Of a stretch of 14,258 nucleotides of DNA, positions 7,078 through 14,097 are shown piece by piece. The stretch spans positions 1-14,258 of the forward strand of contig JAYKGV010000063.1 in NCBI GenBank assembly GCA_035285595.1, read 5' to 3'. Under the pieces are notes generated by a model. That model was not told the DNA's origin and ran no database searches. It saw nothing but the letters and a program-made list of their open reading frames with translations. The translations under genes were made by a program, and so were the position numbers. Numbering within the stretch: position 1 is the stretch's first letter; each line of letters opens with the position of its first letter. The stretch is from VGJW01 sp035285595 (lineage in GTDB: Bacteria > Cyanobacteriota > Sericytochromatia > S15B-MN24 > VGJW01).

Positions 7078-8150
7078 CCCTTTTGCAACATCCGGTCGAA
7101 GGCAGGGCCATGCTGTTCGCGCCATCCGGCGGCAGCCGGGTTGTCGTCCAGATACTTACCCGTCGTATCGGGGTGCAGATGATGGGGAATGGGGTTGGCC
7201 CTGGGCAGTCCGTCTGTCCGTTGGCGAATGGTCTCGCCGAGCTTCTGTCTCTGCCCGGCGTCGAGCTTGACGCCAAGTCCCTCCAGAGCCTTGGGCAGGG
7301 CATCTTGCAGCACCGAGGTCATGCGCCGTGGACTCATGCCGACGTTCATCGACGCAAGAGCCACTTCCCGCCAGAAATTGTCGGAGGTGACATTGCCTGA
7401 GATGCGTAGCGTCGGCTCTTCGTTTTGCCTGTGAGGGCGGTACCACGACACCTTCGGAGGAGCCCCCCTGTCCAATCGAGCCCCCGCGAAGACGTCACCT
7501 GGTGCAATGGAGGACCCTGCGGGCGCCGAATCGACGGGAGCCCCGGCATCGACAGCCGGCTCGGATGTCGCCGGGTCAAGGCCCGTCTGTCGATTGGCGG
7601 GTCCGGTTGGACTAGGTTTGCGTTCGATAAACTCCTCGAGCGTAACCTTTCCGTCGCCATCGAAGTCACGACCCTCAGCCCACTTCTCATTGGCGAGTTC
7701 CTTGTCGCTCAGGACGCCGTCGCCGCTGGAATCGAAGCCCTGAAATCGCTCCTCGCGCCTGATGGCCTTGTTCATCAAGCCACGTAGTTCTCTCATCGTG
7801 ACGTTGCCGTCACCGTCGCGATCCGCCTTCTGAGTCTTCTTGTTCAGCTCGGCGCCTTCGAGGGTGCCGTTGCCGTCTTCGTCAAGACGACCCATGAGCT
7901 TGCGAGCCTTGCGCACGCCTTCGGCAAGCTTTTTTTCCACGCCAGACTCGACTCCGTCACCATTGCGGTCCACGACGATGTCATCAAGGCCGAGCTTGGA
8001 CTTGCCGCCCTTGCGGCCCGCCTCGAGGGTTGTCTCATCACGGCTAACCTCAAGCCGAGAGCCTTCGGGGCGACCTTTGTCATTCTTGCTGCGGGTGGCA
8101 CTCGAGAAGCCCAGATTCGCGAAGGACCGGATCTCGGTGAGCTGCTTCAT
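7074..8150 (-). CDS. Five-EF-hand protein with an unknown C-terminal domain
   Basis: The 358-residue protein starts at ATG 8148-8150, preceded by GGAGG with 8-nt spacing; a GTG 12 codons upstream has no SD. Canonical EF-hand loops lie at residues 61-72, 90-101, 110-121, 140-151 and 162-173 (DRNGDGVESGVE, DEDGNGTLEGAE, DRDGDGNVTMRE, DSSGDGVLSDKE, DFDGDGKVTLEE). A Pro/Ala/Ser-rich linker follows (~180-230). The last ~120 residues form a separate, mostly helical-looking domain I do not recognise (NFWREVALASMNVGMSPRRM ... PIPHHLHPDTTGKYLDD), rich in His, Arg and Trp. There is no signal peptide. Loop spacing equals that of the protein at 4408-5301, so the two are paralogues. TAG is followed at once by TGA, giving a tandem stop; the TAG overlaps the TAA of the decayed gene on the plus strand. 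Confidence 0.85.
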   Translation of the reverse strand: MKQLTEIRSFANLGFSSATRSKNDKGRPEGSRLEVSRDETTLEAGRKGGKSKLGLDDIVVDRNGDGVESGVEKKLAEGVRKARKLMGRLDEDGNGTLEGAELNKKTQKADRDGDGNVTMRELRGLMNKAIRREERFQGFDSSGDGVLSDKELANEKWAEGRDFDGDGKVTLEEFIERKPSPTGPANRQTGLDPATSEPAVDAGAPVDSAPAGSSIAPGDVFAGARLDRGAPPKVSWYRPHRQNEEPTLRISGNVTSDNFWREVALASMNVGMSPRRMTSVLQDALPKALEGLGVKLDAGQRQKLGETIRQRTDGLPRANPIPHHLHPDTTGKYLDDNPAAAGWREQHGPAFDRMLQKG

Positions 8151-8199
8151 CGACGACACCTCCACGGATGCTGCGGTAGACCACACATCCTCATGTCGA

Positions 8200-8228
8200 T
8201 TTACAAACCCGCAGCTATACGGCTACAA
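8200..8228 (-). promoter_or_regulatory. Possible sigma70-type promoter of the five-EF-hand gene
   Basis: On the minus strand TTGTAG (8223-8228) is followed after 17 nt by TGTAAA (8200-8205), about 50 nt before the ATG at 8150, in an AT-richer patch. The matches are partial (3/6 and 4/6), so this is tentative. Confidence 0.3.
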
Positions 8229-8364
8229 ATGAAGGCTTAATCAAGAGACGTCGGAGCGAAGACGAGTTGCACGGTACCTCGGCGTGCCGAAAATTCAAGG
8301 TTCCCCTAGACTCCATCCGGCAATTCGCATCGCTCGAGAGATGGGTCGCGGGCTTGTCTTGTCC

Positions 8365-9396
8365 TCACTCGATACGTCTGCTCACGCCGTCCGCCGCATC
8401 CGTGAAGTAGAGGTCTCCTTCAGGTCCGACAGCCAAACGATACGGGTACCCGAGCACAGCTTCGGTCCCGAATCCATCTTGATAGAAAGCGTACCCACCC
8501 TCTCTGGCCATTCCTGCAATGGTCGTGACTGTTCGGTCTTGGGTGATCTGGCGAATGGTTCGCGAATCCCTGTCCGTCACGTAGACGATGCCGTCAGCAT
8601 CGACTGCGATGCCCAGCAGGTCACCAAGTCTTGCTGCCGTGCCCACGCCATCGGCGTACCCCCGGCCTCCACCTGCAAGAGTGGAGACCCGACCATCGGC
8701 TGCCACTTTGCGGACGCGGAAGCCGGCACCGGCCTCCTCTTCGCCATAGCTGCCTCCTCCAGCCACGTAGACGTGACCGTCTGGCCCCAGTGCTGTGGTC
8801 CATCTTCCGGACTTGTCGGCCTTGGCCAAGTAAGTGGACCCAGGGATGAAGACATCGACGCCTTCGAACTCAGTGACCGTAGGCTGTTCAGGGGCCGTGA
8901 GCCTTCCCGTGACGATACCCGTGGGCCGCAAGGCGAGGGCTCCGATTTCCGGCGTCGTCCCTTCATAGGTCACACCCCCTAGCCAGACCATTTCTGTTGA
9001 GCTTGCTACGGCCTCGAGGTCGTAGGTGCCTTGGTTGAAGGGTCGCAGGACGAACGTGCCATCCGCAGCGGTGGTAGCCGTCAAACGGGCGGATTGCAGC
9101 CGCCGGGGGGAAGCATTGATCAGCGGACTGGTGTTGTTAAGCGAACTGGTGTTGTTGAGCCACGCCGTAACCATCAATCCGCCCCTGTCCTGACCGTCTT
9201 TCGTGCGGACCCTCCCCTCGATGGCACGGTCCGCAGCCCCGGCAGCAAGGGTGGACCCGCCAGCTGTGCCCGTCGATGCCTGCGGCGACAGGACGGCGGA
9301 ACGGCCGGCCTAGGACGCGCTCCCCACCTCACCCTGCAGGCCTGCCGTGGTGCAGCCCGTCAAGGAGGCCATCACGATCCAGAACTTCGGACGCAT
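8365..9396 (-). CDS. NHL-repeat lipoprotein interrupted by one in-frame amber codon
   Basis: From ATG 9394-9396, with GGAGA 8 nt upstream, the frame encodes a lipoprotein signal peptide: MRPK, a hydrophobic run, and lipobox LTGC with Cys15. Codon 29 is TAG (9310-9312). The same frame then stays open to TGA 8365-8367, so the gene has 344 codons with one lesion; the part after the TAG has an internal ATG at 9175-9177 without an SD. Residues ~48-125 look like a carboxypeptidase-regulatory beta domain (IEGRVRTKDG ... TFVLRPFNQGTYDLEAVA), ~160-198 like a second one cut short (VTGRLTAPE), and ~202-343 carry NHL-type blades (ALGPDGHVYVAG, GIAVDADGIVYVTD, RLAVGPEGDLYFTD) with TLAGGGRGYADG between them. 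About three blades are too few for a closed propeller, so the C-terminus may be truncated. The likely location is the outer membrane or cell surface. Ligand unknown. Confidence 0.7.
9124..9159 (-). repeat. Two 18-bp tandem repeats in the NHL lipoprotein gene
   Basis: Copies at 9124-9141 and 9142-9159 differ at two positions and encode LNNTSS and LNNTSP; a partial third copy (LINAS) follows. The unit is in phase, so changes in copy number would keep the frame. Confidence 0.7.
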
Positions 9397-9523
9397 GCTC
9401 AAATCTCCACAGCTCGGTTTAGATGGTCCCTCATATCGGAAGATTTTGCTTCCGCAGCCGTTCTAGCCTGAGTGAAGGCGTCGAGGCGATTCTCGGGTAT
9501 GGAAAATCTTGGGGGGATTTCCT

Positions 9524-9847
9524 ATGCGGATTCAAGGACGGGGCACGGGATCGCTCGACAGCCAGGCTCTGAAAATGATGCCGGGGTCCGAGGCGGCGGC
9601 CGCAGCCAAGAAGCAGGCCGAGAAGAAGGCCGAGAAGAAGGCCGAGAAGAAGGGCATGGAGGGGCGCAAGGAACCGTCCAAGGCGGAACCTTTGCCGGAC
9701 AGCCGTCTCAGGAGTTTCGGGCATAGCGTTCGCCGTTCTGCATTGCAGCTTCCTGATTCTGATCCACCCGTGAAGGACAAGTCCGATCGGCGTGAGCTGG
9801 GCTCGAAGGGCAATCGACAAATGGGGGCGTCGTCCCGGCGCGGTTGA
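9524..9847 (+). CDS. Small Lys/Ala-rich protein of unknown function
   Basis: A 107-residue, strongly basic protein. The ATG at 9524-9526 is preceded by GGGGGGA with 7-nt spacing; the TTG at 9509 lies in that SD and is unlikely to be used. Residues 24-43 are Ala/Lys/Glu-rich, with three AEKK units encoded by a 12-bp tandem repeat, probably a charged helix. The rest is Ser/Arg/Asp-rich and looks disordered. There is no signal peptide or membrane segment. The N-terminus (MRIQGRGTGSLD) resembles the inner start of the seven-EF-hand protein (MRLNGGLRAGPLD). It diverges from the NHL lipoprotein gene across ~127 bp and converges on the methyltransferase gene. I do not recognise a family. Confidence 0.6.
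   Translation: MRIQGRGTGSLDSQALKMMPGSEAAAAAKKQAEKKAEKKAEKKGMEGRKEPSKAEPLPDSRLRSFGHSVRRSALQLPDSDPPVKDKSDRRELGSKGNRQMGASSRRG
9617..9652 (+). repeat. Three perfect 12-bp tandem repeats (gccgagaagaag)
   Basis: The unit occurs three times in a row at 9617-9628, 9629-9640 and 9641-9652 and encodes AEKK each time. It is in phase with the gene. Confidence 0.85.
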
Positions 9848-9891
9848 GTCGGGCGGGACGTCGCGTGGTCAAGGCTTGCGGAGAACGAGAC

Positions 9892-9921
9892 GATTTGACT
9901 GTACCTCGTCTTTGTCAAATC
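9892..9921. terminator. Inverted repeat between convergent genes, possible bidirectional terminator
   Basis: GATTTGAC (9892-9899) and GTCAAATC (9914-9921) are perfect inverted copies around a 14-base spacer ending in CTTT. The right arm overlaps the stop codon of the methyltransferase gene (9915-9917), and the left arm lies 45 nt after the small Lys/Ala-rich gene. The stem is AT-rich for a terminator here and has no clear T-run outside the arms. Confidence 0.3.
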
Positions 9922-11159
9922 CGCCGATAGACGTAGGCGCCGCCACCGTTCCAATCCTCCGCACGCGTGATGCCGTTGGGGTCTTGGCCTGAAACCACGC
10001 GGTCGAGACGCGGCACGACGTGGGTCAAAGCCTGCGGACCCGACTCGATGGCCACCCAGTGCCGGCGCATCTTGTGCGCTACCGCCGCGGTGGTGCCCGA
10101 TCCTGCGAAAGGGTCCAGGACCCAGTCATCCGGTTGCGTGAAAATGCGGATGAGCCGGCGCAACAGGCGCTCGGGCTTCTTCCCCCTCGAGAACGACACG
10201 CCCCCCTCAAGACGCACATTGCCCATGTCGAGGTGAAAGCCATCCCACCAGTCGCCCAAGAGATTCGTAAGTGCCTCGCGATCGTCGCCGCCCAGCGTTT
10301 CAACGGGGCGAACCTTCAAGGACAAGGGAATCAGCTGATCGATACCCGTGGAGGTCCGCCTGAGAAAGTAGCGCTGTCCTTGCCACGTTCGCTCCTCGAC
10401 CACACGAGAACCGGGCATTTCACCTGCCAGCAAGTGTCCGTCACGCCATGACGTGCGTGCGGGAACAGGGGCCGTATGCGAGCGACAAATGAGATCGGCA
10501 GCGGTCAGGACCCAGCATTGGAACTCGGCACAACGCGCGTGGAGCGTGGGCACCGAGGCCTGGCGCACCGGCAGTCCTTGCGCTTGCAACCAAGCCGTGA
10601 CTCGGGCATCCTCCACGAGTCGCCGAAAGGTCTTGCGATCTTCGGCGAGAAGATAGGCGTAGTGGTTATCCCACTCCCTTTGCTCCTCATACGCCGCGCC
10701 ATGAAGCCTGAGCTTGCGCGCGTGGACATGCAGGAACTCGACATTCTTCACGAGGGTACGTTCTGCGTGTTCGAGCTTGTACCCTGAGGTCGCCGACATG
10801 CGGGCAGCTATGGTGGTCACATAAGATCGGCGTCCGAACACTTCGTCGAGCAAGACCTTAAGGTAGGCCGACTCGTGGCGATCCGTCTGCGCAACCACGA
10901 CGCCGTCCGGACGTAGCAAAGGGGCCATGAGGACCAGCCGCTCACGCATCATCTGCAGCCAGTCGGCGTGAGCCCGATCATCCTCGTAGTGGTCGAGTCT
11001 CCTGCCCGTGTTGTAGGGCGGATCCAAATAGATCAGGCGGAACCGAGCCGCATGGGTGGTTTGCAAGCTAGCCAGTGCCCGCAGGTTGTCCCCGTGACAA
11101 ACCAGGTTGGCCCTCGCATCGGCTTCCGCCGACACGGTGGCGGGCCGGTCCCCGGTCAC
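9915..11159 (-). CDS. Type III Mod-like adenine-N6 DNA methyltransferase
   Basis: A 414-residue SAM-dependent methyltransferase of the N6_N4 family. DPPYNTG (motif IV, catalytic) lies at residues 46-52 and LDPFAGSGTT (motif I, SAM binding) at 348-357, the beta-class order. HGDNL (22-26) is the usual start of the fold. DPPY indicates adenine N6 methylation. Residues ~150-290, between the two halves, probably contain the target recognition domain. The stretch WDGFHLDMGN...GGVSFSRGKKPERLLRRLI before motif I is typical of type III Mod subunits. At 414 residues it is short for a type III Mod. No restriction gene is in the window, so it may be an orphan epigenetic methylase. Its GTG start (11157-11159) overlaps the TGA of the upstream SPFH gene in GTGA, so translation is probably coupled. 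Confidence 0.9.
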   Translation of the reverse strand: MTGDRPATVSAEADARANLVCHGDNLRALASLQTTHAARFRLIYLDPPYNTGRRLDHYEDDRAHADWLQMMRERLVLMAPLLRPDGVVVAQTDRHESAYLKVLLDEVFGRRSYVTTIAARMSATSGYKLEHAERTLVKNVEFLHVHARKLRLHGAAYEEQREWDNHYAYLLAEDRKTFRRLVEDARVTAWLQAQGLPVRQASVPTLHARCAEFQCWVLTAADLICRSHTAPVPARTSWRDGHLLAGEMPGSRVVEERTWQGQRYFLRRTSTGIDQLIPLSLKVRPVETLGGDDREALTNLLGDWWDGFHLDMGNVRLEGGVSFSRGKKPERLLRRLIRIFTQPDDWVLDPFAGSGTTAAVAHKMRRHWVAIESGPQALTHVVPRLDRVVSGQDPNGITRAEDWNGGGAYVYRRI

Positions 11160-12115
11160 TTCTCTACGTCACGCAACGCTGCAAGTGACCGGGCATCCAG
11201 GATGGCGTTCGACGGGAGCACCATCAGGTTCTTGCTCTGCTTCATTGCGGAGGCCAGTTCCTTGGTGACTTCAAGCCTGATGTATTGCTCGGGGTTGATG
11301 CCCAGTGCCGCACGGGAGGCCGCCTCACCCTTGGCTCGAATGACCTTGGCGTCGGCCTCGGCCTGAGCTTCGATTTTCGTTCGCTCTGCTTCCATGCGGG
11401 CCTTCTCGAGGTTCTGTCGGGCCGTCAGCGTATCCTGCTCGATCTGGGCCTTGCGTTCGACAGCGGTCTTGATGGCGGTCGGCAGCACGATGTTGCTGAT
11501 GGCCACCGTCTCGACGAGCACATGATCATCACCGATGCCCTCGATCTGGACATCCTTGTCCTTGAGTCCATCCTGCAGGACCCGACGCATCAACGCGGCC
11601 GCCCTCGCCCCACGGCTCTGGTAGACGTCGACCACACGAGACTGAGAGAAGGCATAACCTGCGGCTTGCTGAATCACCGGGATCCAGCGGGTTTCGACCA
11701 GCCCGTGGTCACCCTCGAAGGGCTTGCGATAGCGTTGGAAAAGTTCGACGGCGGCCCCGTTGTCCTCGCTGAGCTGTGGCTTGTACTGCACCCGGATGTC
11801 GACCATGATCTCCTGACCTTCCGAGGTGTTCACCTTGAAGTCGTCGAGGTTGATGCTGTCGACGATGCCCGACGGGAACTCGTAGACCCTCTTGAAGAAC
11901 CCGACGAAATGAAAGCCTGCGCCAAGGGGGCGATCCGCCACCTTCCCCGTCAGGGTATCGGTCACGACGCCGACGTTGCCGACGGGGATGCTGGTAGTGA
12001 AGCTGCTGCCCAGTGTCAGGAGGAAGATGCCCGCAAGGAGGCCGATGCCCGCGACGGCCATCGGAGCTCGTGTAACTTTGGGACCTGGGAACTTGAGGGT
12101 TTCGTTGGCTGGCAT
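11156..12115 (-). CDS. SPFH/band-7 (prohibitin-like) membrane protein
   Basis: A 319-residue protein with one N-terminal membrane helix (about 19-36, AVAGIGLLAGIFLLTLG), then the SPFH domain (IPVGNVGVVTDTLTG ... PLGAGFHFV ... SEGQEIMVDIRVQY) to about residue 210, and an Ala/Glu/Lys-rich coiled coil (~215-270, EKARMEAERTKIEAQAEADA). This is the prohibitin/HflK-HflC architecture; such proteins form ring-like assemblies at the membrane and often modulate proteases or membrane domains. The ATG at 12113-12115 is chosen because the longer frame (to 12178) would run into the divergent gene and adds a non-conserved, signal-like extension; no clear SD is seen for either. The gene runs directly into the methyltransferase with a 4-nt overlap. 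Confidence 0.88.
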   Translation of the reverse strand: MPANETLKFPGPKVTRAPMAVAGIGLLAGIFLLTLGSSFTTSIPVGNVGVVTDTLTGKVADRPLGAGFHFVGFFKRVYEFPSGIVDSINLDDFKVNTSEGQEIMVDIRVQYKPQLSEDNGAAVELFQRYRKPFEGDHGLVETRWIPVIQQAAGYAFSQSRVVDVYQSRGARAAALMRRVLQDGLKDKDVQIEGIGDDHVLVETVAISNIVLPTAIKTAVERKAQIEQDTLTARQNLEKARMEAERTKIEAQAEADAKVIRAKGEAASRAALGINPEQYIRLEVTKELASAMKQSKNLMVLPSNAILDARSLAALRDVEK

Positions 12116-12167
12116 GATGGGTGCATGATACCCACGACCCAAAGGCCTGCTCAAGTGGACTGTGACG

Positions 12168-12653
12168 ATGATGCACACCGAGCCTGATTCGTCCGATGAT
12201 CTCGAACGGATGAATACGCCCTTCTCCCAGCGCTTGGGCGAGGTGCCGCTCCTTACCCTGCGTGCCCTCGCAGCGGGGATTGCGTGCGGAAGCGCCCTCG
12301 GCCTTGGAGTGGTCCTTTATCTTCTTGCGGGTGAAACGGGACCCGACGCTTGGCGCGGGGCCGTGCCCGGGGTGTTCACCTTCTGGGTCTACGCCCCGAT
12401 GTGGCTGCCCATAGCCGTGGCCCTCTCTGCCAAGACGCGGTCGACCATCCTGGCCGCTGCCGCCTCCGCCCTGTGCTCCGACCTGACCCTGTTGATGCCC
12501 GTACTCGAGCTGACGGCTCCCAGCCGGGATGCCCAAGGGGGCTTCCTCGTTCTCGTCGCTCCGCTTCCTGCGTTGCTCTTGGCTCTCGTGGTCTTTCCGC
12601 TCGTTCGTCGCTGGGCACGGTCGAAGTTCGTGGACGGCCGCGTCATCCGCTGA
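12168..12653 (+). CDS. Small four-helix membrane protein of unknown function
   Basis: A 161-residue protein with four probable membrane helices at about 32-54, 66-88, 92-114 and 125-147, and a basic C-terminus (VRRWARSKFVDGRVIR) that suggests a cytoplasmic end. The pattern of small residues (LRALAAGIACGSALGLGVVL) is membrane-like, but I cannot name a family. Starts at GTG 12162, ATG 12168, ATG 12171 and ATG 12210 are all possible and none has a good SD; I use the first ATG. It diverges from the SPFH gene across ~52 bp, so the promoters may overlap. icd follows 53 nt downstream on the same strand and could be co-transcribed. Confidence 0.65.
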   Translation: MMHTEPDSSDDLERMNTPFSQRLGEVPLLTLRALAAGIACGSALGLGVVLYLLAGETGPDAWRGAVPGVFTFWVYAPMWLPIAVALSAKTRSTILAAAASALCSDLTLLMPVLELTAPSRDAQGGFLVLVAPLPALLLALVVFPLVRRWARSKFVDGRVIR

Positions 12654-12706
12654 TGCTTTCGGGCCGTGCTAGCATGCCCCGTACGGTCTTCGCGAAGGAG
12701 CGTGTC

Positions 12707-13936
12707 ATGGCCAAGATCAAGGTCCACAATCCCGTAGTCGAGCTCGACGGGGACGAGATGACGCGGATCATCTGGCAATTCATCAAGGAACGCCTGATTC
12801 TTCCCTACCTCGACATCGATCTGAAGTACTTCGACCTGGGTATCGAGCATCGCGATGCCACCAACGACCAAGTGACCATCGATGCGGCCCACGCCATCAA
12901 GCAGTATGGCGTAGGGGTCAAGTGCGCGACGATCACGCCTGACGAGGCCCGGGTTCGCGAGTTCGGCTTGAAGCAGATGTGGAAGTCTCCGAACGGCACC
13001 ATCCGCAACATCCTCGATGGCACCGTGTTCCGCGAACCCATCATCTGCCGCAATGTTCCCCGTCTGGTACCGGGGTGGACCCAGCCGATCGTGATCGGCC
13101 GTCATGCCTTCGGGGACCAGTATCGCGCCACGGACTTCCGCATTCCGGGCGCAGGCAAGCTCACCATGCGCTTCGAAGGTGCCGACGGCGAGGTCATCGA
13201 GAAGGAGGTCTTCACCTTCAAGGGGGCAGGCGTCACGCTCGGCATGTACAACCTCGACGATTCCATCAAGGGCTTCGCTCGTGCGTGCCTGAACTATGGC
13301 CTCGAGAAGCAGTGGCCGGTGTACCTCTCGACCAAAAACACGATTCTCAAGGCGTACGATGGTCGCTTCAAGGAATTGTTCCAGGAGATTTACGAGACGG
13401 AGTTCAAGGCGCGCTTCGAGGAGAAGGGCATGACCTATGAGCATCGTCTGATCGACGATATGGTAGCTGCCGCCCTGAAGTGGAACGGAGCCTTCGTCTG
13501 GGCCTGCAAGAATTACGACGGAGACGTTCAATCCGACACCGTGGCTCAGGGCTTCGGCTCCTTGGGCCTGATGACCTCGGTGCTGATGAGTCCTGATGGC
13601 AGGACGGTCGAGGCCGAGGCAGCCCACGGCACGGTCACCCGGCACTACCGCGAGCATCAGAAGGGGCGCGAGACCTCTACGAATCCTATCGCGTCCATCT
13701 ATGCGTGGACGCGTGGCCTTTACTACCGGGCCAAGTTCGACCAGAATCCCGAGCTTGAGAAGTTTGCAACCACCCTCGAGCAGGTTTGTGTCGAAACAGT
13801 CGAATCGGGCTCAATGACCAAAGACCTCGCGATCCTCATCAGCAAGGACCAGCCGTGGCTGACGACCCAGGAATTCCTCGCCAAGCTCGACGAGAATCTG
13901 CGCGCCAAAATGGGACTGGCGGCCGCGACCGCCTGA
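12707..13936 (+). CDS. icd: NADP-dependent isocitrate dehydrogenase, type II
   Basis: This enzyme converts isocitrate to 2-oxoglutarate, CO2 and NADPH in the TCA cycle. The 409-residue protein belongs to the homodimeric type II subfamily (eukaryotic IDH1/2 and many alphaproteobacteria), not the E. coli type. Its numbering follows human IDH1 closely: T77, S94, R100, R109, R132 and Y139 bind isocitrate, the metal-site Asp residues are D250, D273 and D277, and R312/H313 (VTRHYREH) correspond to the NADP-phosphate-binding pair. All are present, so the enzyme should be active. The ATG at 12707-12709 has GAAGGAG ~7 nt upstream; the open frame further upstream overlaps the previous gene out of phase and is not coding. 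A terminator follows the stop. It is intact, unlike several genes to the left. Confidence 0.97.
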   Translation: MAKIKVHNPVVELDGDEMTRIIWQFIKERLILPYLDIDLKYFDLGIEHRDATNDQVTIDAAHAIKQYGVGVKCATITPDEARVREFGLKQMWKSPNGTIRNILDGTVFREPIICRNVPRLVPGWTQPIVIGRHAFGDQYRATDFRIPGAGKLTMRFEGADGEVIEKEVFTFKGAGVTLGMYNLDDSIKGFARACLNYGLEKQWPVYLSTKNTILKAYDGRFKELFQEIYETEFKARFEEKGMTYEHRLIDDMVAAALKWNGAFVWACKNYDGDVQSDTVAQGFGSLGLMTSVLMSPDGRTVEAEAAHGTVTRHYREHQKGRETSTNPIASIYAWTRGLYYRAKFDQNPELEKFATTLEQVCVETVESGSMTKDLAILISKDQPWLTTQEFLAKLDENLRAKMGLAAATA

Positions 13937-13954
13937 TTTCTCTTCGATGGGCGG

Positions 13955-13990
13955 AAGGCCTCTCGTCCCGCGGCTGGGGCGGGGGCCTTT
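13955..13990 (+). terminator. Rho-independent terminator after icd
   Basis: AAGGCC (13955-13960) and GGCCTT (13984-13989) pair, and CCC/GGG tracts between them extend the stem with an internal loop. A short T-run (CCTTTCGTCTC) follows. It starts 18 nt after the icd stop. Confidence 0.6.
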
Positions 13991-14097
13991 CGTCTCGGAA
14001 CCTCTCCGCACCGTCACGACAGATTTAATGCGCCTTTCAACAAGTCTCGGCCCGCAGGTGGCATAGCCATGGAAGTGATTGCAGGAGGATTCCGTCG

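Noticed and set aside
9617..9652. Tandem repeat as a CRISPR array or phase-variable tract
   Set aside because: There are no spacers, and the 12-bp unit is in phase with the codons, so copy changes would not shift the frame.
11285..12187. Plus-strand frame of about 300 codons over the SPFH gene
   Set aside because: The opposite strand carries a clear SPFH domain and coiled coil; the plus frame is a low-complexity mirror.
12350..12706. N-terminal extension of icd in the same open frame
   Set aside because: It overlaps the membrane protein gene out of frame, is Arg-rich nonsense, and the ATG at 12707 has a good SD and aligns with the start of human IDH1.
12389..13657. Long minus-strand frame over icd
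   Set aside because: Antisense shadow of a fully conserved isocitrate dehydrogenase; high-GC codon use leaves the opposite frame open.
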